From Biscogniauxia marginata (lineage: Eukaryota; Ascomycota; Sordariomycetes; Xylariales; Xylariaceae): a DNA stretch of 42,569 nucleotides. Position numbers and translations under genes: made by a program. A model generated the notes under the pieces. That model did no database searches and had not been told where the DNA came from. It saw nothing but the letters and a program-made list of their open reading frames with translations. Location of the stretch: positions 1 through 42,569 of the forward strand of contig MU404238.1 in the NCBI GenBank assembly GCA_022695795.1. Reading direction: 5' to 3'. Shown here one piece after another: positions 1-9,771 of this stretch; position 1 is the stretch's first letter, and the number at the start of each line of letters is the position of its first letter.

Positions 1-94
1 TTAAAAATTAAAAATTAAAAATTAAAAATTAAAAATTAAAAATTAAAAATTAAAAATTAAAAATTAAAAATTAAAAATTAAAAATTAAAAATTA
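1..94. repeat. Tandem repeat of a 7-bp unit, TTAAAAA
   Basis: The window opens in an uninterrupted run of about 13 copies of TTAAAAA and probably continues to the left. It is followed by AT-rich transposon sequence. A simple microsatellite is the plainest reading. A telomere-like TTAGGG array changed by G-to-A mutation would give a 6-bp TTAAAA unit, so the 7-bp period argues against that. Confidence 0.9.
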
Positions 95-981
95 ACTAAA
101 TAATAAAAAAACTTAATATAAAATTCGTAAAATATTTTAACTTTTATATTAAAAATTAAATACGAAGTTTTAAACGCTTATTAATTTTAAATAATTACGA
201 GAATTATTATTTTATAAAATTCGAAAAATATTATAAAAAACTTAATATTATTATATTATTTTTTATATAAAAAGCGCGTATATTCTCTCTCGACCTCGAT
301 ATAAATTAAATATTTTAAAAAGCTAAAATACTTATAATAACTCGCGAAATATTATTATAATTTAATTTTATTATAAATAAAATTAAAAAGCACAAAAAAA
401 TTCTTTTATTAACATTATAAATATTTATACTTAACTTATAAAAACTATTTTATTATAAAATAAGTCTATTTATTTTCGAAAAATAAACTATATTCTTAAT
501 AAGCGACGTAAAACTAAAAATAAATAATTATAAATAATAAAAAACACTTAATATAAAAAAAGAAATAACTTTATAAGTTAAAAATTAATATTATAATTAA
601 TAATAATAAAAAAGTTTTAAAAAGTAATAATTAAATAAAAATAATATAATATATATAATTAAACTAATTATAATACGTATATTTATATAATAAATAAATA
701 AATATTTAATAATTTTAATTTTAAAAGGCCTTAACTCGAAAATTATAATAAACTAATTAATTTGAATTACGTGTTAAAAAACTAAATACTTAATATAAAA
801 AAAGTATTCGGTTTTTAAAGCGTAAAACTAAAAAAACGATTTAAATAATAATAATTATTAATTAATTTTAATGCCGCGTAAATATTTTTTAATAGTTAAA
901 ACTACGAAAGTTATAAAAACTAGCTTACTCCCTTATATAGCTTACTCGCTTATATAACTTACTCGCTTATAAAACACGTTA
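95..981. repeat. Right part of a 2-kb-class TIR element, RIP-mutated
   Basis: This stretch is closely similar to the right-hand part of the complete element at 13015-15212: the blocks around 500 (AAGCGACGTAAAACTAAAAA) and around 780-980 recur there in the same order and orientation. It ends in the family terminus ACACGTTA at 981. Just inside the end a roughly 16-bp unit (CTTACTCGCTTATATA) occurs three times at 920-968, more than in other copies. No coding frame survives. The left end is missing, replaced by the TTAAAAA array or lying outside the window. Confidence 0.75.
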
Positions 982-1240
982 TTTAGTTTTTAAAAATTTT
1001 AATTTCATTATATATCTCGATTTTATATTTAATAAATATAAAAAATATTTAGATTTTTTTATTATTTTTATTTTTAATTATTATTATTTAATTAAATTTA
1101 TTATATTTTTAAAGTTAAAAAATCTTAAAAAACTTTTGAAAATAGTTTTAAAAATTAATAATTTAAAGTTTTTTTTAAATATAACTCGATTTATATAATT
1201 TTTAAAAGTTTATAAATTTAAATAACTAAATCTTAAGTGT
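982..1240. repeat. First copy of a direct repeat of about 200 bp
   Basis: Sequence from about 1000 to 1235 recurs in the same orientation at about 2078-2390, with shared blocks such as TTTAATTAAATTTATTATAT and the run ending near TTTAAATAACTAAATCTTAA. The two copies bracket the foldback element at 1241-1664. They could be degenerate long terminal repeats or a simple duplication. No coding content was seen. Confidence 0.6.
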
Positions 1241-1664
1241 TAACGTGTTTTATAAGCGAGTGGGCCATATAAGTAAGTAGGCTATTTAATTTCCTATATA
1301 AAATCGACTTTTTCGAAAATTCATAACTTTACGCGTAAAAGTCGGAAAAATCTCGAACCTTTTTTTTTTAGTTATATAATTATATAGTTTAATTAAAAAA
1401 AAGTGAAATATACGAAGAAATACGTAAAAAGGTTTATATGTTTTATTATAATTTTAGTTTTTACACGTTTTTAATTCGTATTTTTTAATATTAATTTTTT
1501 CGGTTTTCATTTTAATTAAACTATATAATTATATAATTAAAAAAAAGTTCGAGACTTTTTCGATTTTTACGTGTAAAGTTATAAATTTTCGAAAAAGTCG
1601 ATTTTATATAAGAAACCATTTCGTTCGCGAGCTTGTTTTATTTATTTATTTATATGATACGTTA
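1241..1664. mobile_element. Foldback MITE, about 0.42 kb, arms of two types
   Basis: The two halves are inverted repeats of each other. Sequence from about 1290 (TTCCTATATAAAATCGAC) to 1360 is found in reverse complement at about 1545-1612, and the ends read TAACGTGTTT and GATACGTTA. The middle (about 1380-1535) is also imperfectly palindromic. It belongs to the same family as 11614-12020 and 38662-39069. The outer parts of the two arms differ: the left has the GTGGGCCA type and the right the TCGCGAACGAAAT type seen also at 23789-25894 and 31475-31566. A non-autonomous DNA element inserted at TA is likely. Confidence 0.75.
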
Positions 1665-2820
1665 TTAAATAAACTTAATAATTATAAAACTATTATAAAA
1701 ATTATAATCATTTTTAAGTTATATTACTTAAAATATTACTTAAATTAAAAATTAAAAATTTTAGTAAAAGCTTAAAAATCGTAAATTAAATTAAAACTTA
1801 TATTATATAAATATGTTATTATTTACGTACATTTTAATTAAAGGGTTTTTAATAAATTCGCGTCGTTATATATTTTAATAAACTTTATAATTATTTTTTT
1901 TATTTTTTAATTAATTCTTTTATATATAAAAACGAGAACTTTATTTTTATATCGTTTTTTAAATTTATATTTAATAACTCGACTTTTTTTTAATACAAAA
2001 TTACTTTTTATTTATTGTTATATCTTAATTTATAAATAAAGAACTTATAATATTTAACTTTTAAAATTCTTAATTTTATTATATATTTTAATTTTATATT
2101 TAATTAATATAAAAAATATTTAAATCTTTTTATTATACTCGTTTTTAATCGTTATTATTTAATTAAATTTATTATATTTTTTAAATTAAAAAGATTTTAA
2201 AAAACTTTTTAAAATAGGTTTAAAAATTAATATTTTAAAGTTTTTTTTTAAATATAACTTAATTCGTATAAACTTTAAAATAATACTCGCATTTTATTTT
2301 TCTAAGTATTTTAAATATATACGTTTTTAATATTATAAATAAGTGCTTTAAAAGCTTATAAACTTAAATAACTAAATTTTAAATGTTATATAAACTCGAA
2401 ATCGATTTAGAAATATAAATAATTTATTAAAAGTTATTATTTTTTTATTAACTATTTCCATTTTAATTAACATTTTTATTACGTCGACTTTAATTAAAAA
2501 ACTTTTTTTAATTATTATTAATCGTTACGAAAATCGTTATTTTTTTCGTTTAAATCTCGAAACATTTTTATAAATTAAATTATTTTAAAGTATATTTTAA
2601 TTATTTATAATTTCCTTTTTAACTTATTTTAAAATGATTTTTTATTAATTATAAATATTTATTATTAACTTATAAAAATAATTTTAATATTAATATATAA
2701 AGTATTTTTCTTATAAAATAAAACTATTTATTTAAAAATTTATATTTTTAATAAAAAAGAAATAACGTATTATATAAATAAGTAAACTATATAATTAAAT
2801 GGTTTATATTTAAAATAATA
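1665..2820. repeat. RIP-mutated repeat stretch, family unknown
   Basis: Almost entirely A and T, with remaining C mostly in CG. It contains the second copy of the direct repeat (about 2078-2390, matching about 1000-1240). I see no open frame, no RNA gene and no terminal repeats that close this stretch as one element. Confidence 0.6.
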
Positions 2821-2828
2821 ATTATATA

Positions 2829-3729
2829 CAGGGTTGTGATTTAGTTACTAATTAGTTACTAACGGCCTTAACTAAAACTAGACTAGTTAGTCAAGGCCTT
2901 GACTAAGACTAACTAGTGAAAAACTAGTGACTAGCCAAGCTTTTTAAAAAAATTATTTAAATTTAATTTAAACTTTTTAAAAACTTCTTTAATATAATAA
3001 ATTAATATAAATAGTTATTTAATTTATTATTAAATATTTATAATTTTACAATATTTATATAAAGAGTTATTTAAATAATTAAATAATTGTTTATATAAAT
3101 AAGTTTATAATTAAGTTAAACTAAATAATTAAACTTGTTAATTAACTTAATGTTTTAGTTTTTATAATATTATTAAATAACTTATTATATTTTTAAATGT
3201 ATTTAAAATAAAATAAAATATTTTATAAGTTTAAATTTCGACCTTTATAATTACTAAAAATAAAAATAAATTATAACTTTAAAACGATTAAATACTTAAC
3301 TTTATTAAAAAGCGGGGAATTAAATAATATTAAGAATTTATAAGAGCAATTTCAAGGAAATAATAAGGTTAGTAAAATAGAAGAAAATTAAATGTATATA
3401 AAATTAAAGTTTTTTTTAGCTAAATAATTAGCTTTTTAAAATATAAAAGTCATATAAATTAAGTTTTAAAAGTTATATAATTTAATTAAGAAGAAATTTA
3501 AATTTAAATTTAATAATTAAGGAGTTATTTAATTAAATAACTCGTTAAATAAATAACTTATAATTATAAAGTTTTAATATTAAATTAAATAACTTTTTAA
3601 TGTTATTATTTATTATAAAATAATTTAAAAATAATAAAGATTTTTAAAGGTATTTTTAAAAAGCTTGGCTAGTTACTAGTTTTTCACTAGTTAGTTAGTA
3701 ACTAAAAAGTGACTAAAATTACAACCTTG
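2829..3729. mobile_element. Non-autonomous hAT element, 901 bp, with 8-bp target duplication
   Basis: Ends are CAGGGTTGTGATTTAGTTAC on the left and its inverse, finishing in ACAACCTTG, on the right. Subterminal blocks built on TAGTTACTAA and ACTAGT are also inverted. The 8 bases before (2821-2828) and after (3730-3737) are the identical ATTATATA, the target duplication length expected of hAT transposons. The interior around 3335-3365 (GAGCAATTTCAAGGAAATAA) is the reverse complement of 41475-41505 in the transposase-bearing relic, so it is a deletion derivative of that element. No open frame remains. Confidence 0.9.
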
Positions 3730-3737
3730 ATTATATA

Positions 3738-4255
3738 TTTATTATAAAATATCAAAAAATATAAAATTAAAAGAAAATAAAATAAAATATAACTATAAAA
3801 TATATTAATGTTATTTATATTAATTTAATATATATTTAAGTTTTTATAAAAAGCCTTTTAATTAATTATTTACTTATTTAAACGCGTTTAAAGGGATTTT
3901 TATTATTTTATAAAATAAACGATTTAATTTAATTTAATGAAACTTGTGTTATATTTAACTTATATAATAAAACATTAATTATCGCGATAATATATTAAAC
4001 AATTAAATTTTAATATTATTACGTAAATATATTTTAAATTATTATTATAATATAATATATTATATTATAAATTTACGATAATTTATAAAAAATAATATTT
4101 AAATAACTTTAATTATACTTAATAATATTAATTATTAAATAAAGTTAATTAATAAGAAATATATATATATATAATTAAAATTTTACGTATTTTGAAAATA
4201 ATAATAAATATATTATTTTTTATATAAATAATAAAATTTAAGTTTTAAAAATTAA
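3738..4255. repeat. RIP-mutated AT-rich stretch
   Basis: AT-rich repeat debris up to a sharp edge near 4255, where normal base composition begins. Blocks such as that near 3840-3900 (AAAAAGCCTTTT and AAACGCGTTTAAA) resemble the 2-kb TIR family, as at 12480-12550. No gene was seen. Confidence 0.5.
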
Positions 4256-4357
4256 ATGAACCTACGCCTTATATATCTCTCGGTATCATATCACAGCCTG
4301 GTGTAATCTGATATCAGTTTCTGGGTGTATCTTAGCTCCCCGGGTAATTTTTGAGTG

Positions 4358-4672
4358 ATGATTGTCATGGTATCACAAGACCTTACTGTTCTGGACAGCT
4401 GTCTGGGTATATTATTTGGAGCCTTTGAGATATTCAAGCGGCTGTTTCATGACTAGAGCGCAAACCGCGAAACTGATGATGTTGATAATATGGGGTTCGC
4501 GTACCAATATAATATATTGAAGGACTGGCTGCAAATTTCAGTTGCCAATTCGTATCAGCAGCTTATGTTCCTCTGCACATCAGGCATTATGCCTATGGCG
4601 CAGCCCCTCGCATACGCACGGCGGTCACATCGATGGTTGCTGACTTTGAAAGGAGTCTGGTCTATAATATGA
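4358..4672 (+). pseudogene. Decayed coding fragment of unknown function
   Basis: One frame can be read from an ATG at 4358 to 4672 with a single in-frame TAG at 4454. The first 32 codons end in FGAFEIFKRLFHD, and after the stop the frame reads through DDVDNMGFAYQYNILKDWLQ. The TAG could be a CAG changed by C-to-T mutation. The pattern (hydrophobic helix, acidic loop, then a Y/W-rich helix) faintly recalls the N-terminal helical domain of some fungal ankyrin or zinc-finger proteins, but this is a weak impression. A second overlapping frame runs to 4860. The base composition is normal, unlike the adjoining repeats. It may equally be non-coding. Confidence 0.25.
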
Positions 4673-4860
4673 CTCTCTTCCGTTCTACGATTAACCATTC
4701 TTCCTCCTTTCAGCCTTCGATCCTTCATTTTGCAAGGCGCCTAGGATTGATTAACAAAACTCCCACCAATGTGGTCCTTTTTGCTGTTACACAGAGAGGA
4801 CTTCTTCCTTGGCTGTATCGCACGTATATGCTCATAAGTAATCTGCTGAGTAGATTTTAA

Positions 4861-5697
4861 TAGCCTAGCATATTTGAAACATCTGGGGAGTGCGATATCT
4901 GTTTGCTGTTCATCTCCACGGACACAAGAATTTGCGACAAATGTAATGAGCTAAAGAGTCAGCACAGTCAAAGACGAGGCATACATGTTATCTTTTTGTA
5001 ATTCATCTCACTGGAACCCGTAGGTGGTAATACTTACAAATTTAATGTCTTTGTCTTGTTACCTATACAAGGGCTTTGATGTATATATAGGGGGTCAACA
5101 GTAGTTAAGCTTACATGCCTAAACCCTCGATCAGCATTTGTAGTAAGGCTTACTCCTATGTCTTTATGTATGAGCGATCTGGGGTGAGGTAGCCCCTTTC
5201 CCTTTTCCGAATTGCTAGCTACATATAACAAATAACGTGTAGACCTGAATCTGACCACTGCGCCCTTTCCAAGTCCCAAGAGTTGTCTGACAAAAGAATG
5301 GTGATGATGCACTGAAACTCTGGTCAATATGACATATGATATGCAAAGTAGCTACCAGATCAAGAAGGATAAAGCGACTAGGGTGCCAACAATTTACCGT
5401 AAGCGACACATTACCGGCAGCTAGAAGTCGGTAGCGATCCCTGCAAAGTGGCCATTCACAATACTACTCTACAACCACTACCACCTTACCAGAAAGATTA
5501 CCTCTCAGCTGCTATTTAGCAACATTAGGACACATCACAGCAGCTCTACTCATATAGCAAAGCTCATTAGATCAATGAGTTCATTCCAAATAAATCAACA
5601 AAATCTCATTTTCAAGAGTAGCATATTTGAAATCCTTCTGTGTAATTGACAGACCGGCAAAAGAATTGCATCATGAAGAAAGCATTAAAAGATCGTC
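4861..5697. other. Intergenic DNA of normal composition
   Basis: Single-copy-looking DNA between the decayed fragment and the HD-domain gene. Open frames on the minus strand here (5034-5327 and 5215-5409) have no recognisable family and low-complexity starts, so I do not call them. No tRNA or terminator structure was seen. Confidence 0.5.
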
Positions 5698-5811
5698 TCC
5701 CTCCTCAATCAACACCATCATCACCCTCATCAACCACCATCCTCTCTCATATTCCTTCGTTCGACATCATCATAATCAATCAGAAACGCCCCCGCAATAT
5801 AGTTAATCAAG
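5698..5811 (+). promoter_or_regulatory. Pyrimidine/CA-rich leader of the HD-domain gene
   Basis: From about 5698 to 5770 the plus strand is made of CCTCC, CATCATCACC and CTCTCTC runs, the kind of tract usually found around transcription starts and 5' leaders of filamentous-fungal genes. The ATG at 5812 follows with the context CAAG before it (A at -3), a good fungal start. No clear TATA box is visible. Confidence 0.5.
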
Positions 5812-6613
5812 ATGAAGGTTTCTAGTGTGGCTTCCCTGCTTCCCTTTGCGGTTGCTGTGTCTGCCAAACCATCATGGTCAAGAAGCAAAGCCAAGTTCCC
5901 CACGACTACGATAGCTGGTGTTGAAGTTGTTGACACCCAGATCGTTCGCGATGCTCAGGCAGTGATCCGCAACATGACAGACTACCTGTACAAGCATCAG
6001 ATGCGTTCATGGCTCTTCGGCGCTGCCATGTTTAACGCCAACGAGACCCTTAAGTCCCAAGTCGACCTAGAAGTTCATGCCGTCGCCACTATGCTTCATG
6101 ATCTAGGCTGGGATATGACACCTGGCTCCCCGTGGGTCACTCTTGACCACAGATTCGAGGTTGACGGAGCCATTGGATCACGAAATTTCATCCGGGCTCA
6201 TCCTGATGGCAAGTACTGGGATGAGGGTAGGGTCCAGCTGGTTTGGGATGGAATCGCGCTACACGGAACCTCCAGTATCAGCGAGTATAAGGAAACTGAT
6301 GTTGCCAACATCGTCAGGAGTATTGGTCTGGACTATACCGGACCTAACTATGGTGTCACCCAAGAGGTTTACGACGGCATTGTGGCCGAGTTTCCCAATG
6401 ACGACTTGATCAGCGGTACCAACGAAACTTTTGTTTGGTTCTGTGAGACCAAGGCAGCGGTCACTTATGGTAAGCTTGTCTAAGAAGTATGTAGAGTAGC
6501 TGTTCTAACCATAAGCTACAGACACCTGGCTCCAGCCTTGGGGTGATGCGTTCGTCGAGGGTTACTCCGCAGTTGGCCATCGCGCGGTCGACATGTATCT
6601 GCCCCAGCCTTAA
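5812..6613 (+). CDS. Secreted HD-domain protein, cyanamide hydratase-like
   Basis: Two exons, 5812-6469 and 6522-6613, give a 249-residue protein. Residues 1-18 (MKVSSVASLLPFAVAVSA) look like a cleavable signal peptide. The HD-type metal site is visible: H62 in HQMRSWLFG, H89 and H96-D97 in EVHAVATMLHDLG, then RFEVDGAIGSRNF (114-126) and WDGIALHG (145-152). Three N-glycosylation sequons occur (N54, N77, N204), which fits secretion. Members of this fungal family resemble cyanamide hydratase (cyanamide to urea), but most are uncharacterised and the true substrate is not known. Without splicing the frame would end at 6483; splicing adds a plausible tail beginning DTWLQPWGDAF. The start is the only ATG before the signal peptide. 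The frame is intact and free of RIP-type stops although repeats flank the island on both sides. Confidence 0.88.
6470..6521 (+). other. Intron of the HD-domain gene, 52 nt
   Basis: Donor GTAAGC at 6470, branch-like TTCTAACC at 6503-6510, acceptor CTACAG ending at 6521. It splits a codon after its first base and restores a frame that ends with TAA at 6611-6613. The size and motifs are typical of Pezizomycotina. Confidence 0.9.
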
Positions 6614-6839
6614 CATATAGCAAGGGCCGGAAAGCGAGGAACTAAGAATGAGAAACGTATTTAGTGGTGTTGGGATTACCTTGTATGTAATGTGGCGAGT
6701 AGATAGAATCAGCCTATCAAGAACCCGTCGCTAGTTCTAGTGACTCGCAAGGATTACACTCCATAACAGGGCTAATGAAAATGCTTAGGCAATACATATA
6801 AGCGATAAGAAAAAACGAAGAGTGAATATTTTACTAACT

Positions 6840-8975
6840 CATCTATGTTATAACTAGGTAACTATTTATAAATTAAATTTACTTTATTTAATAAATCTTA
6901 GTTTTTATTAAAGTTATAATATTATTTATAAGTTAATATGTTATATAAACAAATAAAGTAGTTTTTATAATTATTTACGCGATATTAAAATAAAAAATAT
7001 AAAAAATAATTAAAACTATTTAAAATTTAAATTATTAAATACTTTTTACTTATTATATTACTAAACGCATTTTTATTCGTTATATAAATACGCGTATTAT
7101 AATTAATTTAATTATATATATTATATCGTTTTCATTTAATTATTCTTCTTTTTAAAACCCCCTTTTATTATTAATTATAATATTAGTTATTTTTTAACTT
7201 ATAAAATTATTTCCTTTTTTATATTAAGTATTTCTTTTATTTATAATTATTTATTTTTTAAAAACGAGTAATTTTATTTTATAATAAAACTACTTTATAT
7301 ATTAATAAAATATTAATAATATCTCGTAAATTATTATAAATATTTTAACTTTTAAAATACTTAATTCATATTAAAATCGAGAAAAAATAATATAATAATA
7401 ACCTTTTAAAAATAAAAAAAAATTTAATTACTTGAAACTTAATTTATATATTTAAAATAATTATTATAATGATAAATATTTTATAACATTTTTAAACTTT
7501 ATAAAATAATAATATTTATAATTATTTAAAATTAATAAGTATTTAAAACTTTATATTTAATTTTTAATATAAATATTAAAATATTTTATAAATTTTATAT
7601 TAAATATATTTATTATTTAATTATTATTTAACTTTTTATTTTTATTTTTTAATTATAATAAATTATTATAATATTATAAAATTAAATAATTATAACTTAT
7701 TTTCGACTTTTTATTAAATTTATTAAAGTCGTTTATATCGTTTTATAACTATTTTATATCTTAATTTAAATTTTTATAAAAAAATTTCATATTAGATTTA
7801 TTTATTTAAACGCGTTTATAATAATTTAGTTTTTTTCGACTTATTTCGCATTATGTTTATATAATAAAATATTTATTATTATAATAACGTAACTTAAACG
7901 AGAAAAAAAAATTAATTATTTAAATTAATAATAAGTCGAATAATTATTATTTTTTCATAAAACGTAAAATTTTAAATATTTAGTTTTTATAATGTTATTT
8001 AAGTTTTTATTAATATTATTAATTTTTAAAATAAATAAATAAATATAACGTATTATATAAACGAGATTTTATAATTATTATATTAAAAATTATTAAAAAT
8101 TAAATACTTTTTTTATATAAAGTATTTAATTTTTAAAAATTTAATTTATATCATTTAACTAAAAATTAATAATATTATTTAAAACTTAAATTAATCGTGT
8201 TATTATTTATAAATAACGTTATTTAAATGTTAATTTTTATAAATTATTAAAAATTTATAATATATTTCGTATTATATTATAATAATAATTTAAAAGTATA
8301 TTTATATAATTAATTATTATAATAAATTTCCGAAATTTTATATTTGATAAAAAGATAATAATAATTTAATATATTATTAATTTAAATAAATAAATAATTC
8401 TTTTTTGTTTTTATTACGTTATAAAAATAATAAATATTCCATTACATAATAGCGATGTAAAACGCGTTAAATAAAACTAGGTTTTTAATTTTATACGGCG
8501 ATAAAAAACGAATTAATTATTAAAAAGCTTTTTACAAAAATTTAAGTATATATTAAAAATAATATAAATTAATATATAATATAATTACGAAATATGATAT
8601 TTTAATTAAAAAACATCTCGTTTTATAATATTTTAATAATTTATTATTATTAAAAAGTAAAATTATAACGTTAAATAATAATTAAATTATAAATAAGTTT
8701 AATATAAATTTTATAAAGTATTTTTTATAAATATATAAAAATAAAATAAAATAAATTATACGCTTTTTAATTTTAAATATTTATAAAAGTTATTATTTTA
8801 TTAATTTTAAAAATCTTTATTAAAAAATGTTATTATATAAATTTTAACTTTTTAACTTTATATATTTTGATATTTTAAAATATATAAATCAAATTTTATA
8901 TAATTAAATTAATTCTTTTTAATTTTAAAAAATTATTATTATATTATTTATATTTATACGAATGATATATATATA
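6840..8975. repeat. Fragments of the 2-kb TIR family, RIP-mutated
   Basis: After a short 3' flank of the HD gene the sequence turns AT-rich near 6840. Blocks at 7190-7260 are inverted copies of those near 500-600, and 8090-8760 matches 12020-12930 and 23940-24800 in the same orientation. So this is a patchwork of family fragments in two orientations. No full-length element with paired ends could be delimited and no open frame survives. Confidence 0.6.
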
Positions 8976-9771
8976 CAAGGTTGTGATTAAGTTACTTATT
9001 AGTAACTTAAGTTAGTAACTTGCCAAGACTAGTTTTTTAAACCTTTAACTAAAACTAGTGCAAGTTAATCACTAACTTGACTTAAACTAACTTACATAAG
9101 TCAAGTTAGTAACTTAAAAAAAACTAGTAACTTGCTAAGTTTTTTAAAAGTTTAGTTAAAATAATTAATATTTAAATTAATTTAAGCCTTTTTAAAAAAG
9201 TTCTTTTTAAATTTATTTAATTAAAAGGTTATTTTGATTATTATATAAACTTTATAATTTTAAGTTATTTAATTATTTAAATAAAAATAATTTTGTTTCC
9301 TTAATATCTTTTTAATTATTTATTATAAATATATATTTTTTATTATATAAATTATATTAAACTTTATCTTTATATAATATAAAAAAAACTTAATTGTTTT
9401 CTTTTTATTAAGAGTAAACGTTTTTTATAATAAAATTTTATAAGTTAAATAACTCGTTAAATAAATAACTTATAATTATAAAGTTTAAAAAATAAATTAA
9501 ATAACATATTATTTATATAACTTATATAAACCTTAATTTTAAAAAATTTAAAATTCATTAAAATATTAATTAATTTATATAGTAGTTTTTTAAATATTTA
9601 TAAATAAAATAATTATTAATATTACTTTTTAAAACAAAAATAAATTTATTTTTAAATAAAGGTTTATATAACTTACTTTTTAAATTTATAATATAATATA
9701 GGTTTATTAATTAAAAATAAAATTATTTTTTAAAAAGCTTAACAAGTTACTAGTTTTTTTTCACAACCCTG
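8976..9771. mobile_element. Non-autonomous hAT element, about 0.8 kb
   Basis: Starts CAAGGTTGTGATTAAGTTAC and ends ACAACCCTG, with the subterminal CTAGTTTTTTAAACC and AAAACTAGTAACTTGC blocks shared with 17378 and 40791. The flanking octamers are TATATATA and GTTATTTA, which are not clearly duplicates. On the right it abuts the hAT transposase relic directly, inside what was coding sequence, so it appears to have landed in that copy, and the left half of the target has since been lost or rearranged. Confidence 0.75.

Noticed and set aside
1..94. Telomere array changed by RIP
   Set aside because: The period is 7 bp, not the 6 bp that TTAGGG would leave, and the sequence continues into ordinary repeats.
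5034..5409. Two overlapping minus-strand open frames of 97 and 64 codons
   Set aside because: No recognised domain, they overlap each other in different frames, and there is no promoter or intron context.
5730..5936. Minus-strand 68-codon frame
   Set aside because: It is antisense to the start of the HD-domain gene.
6143..6409. 88-codon plus-strand frame
   Set aside because: It is an alternative frame inside the HD-domain gene.
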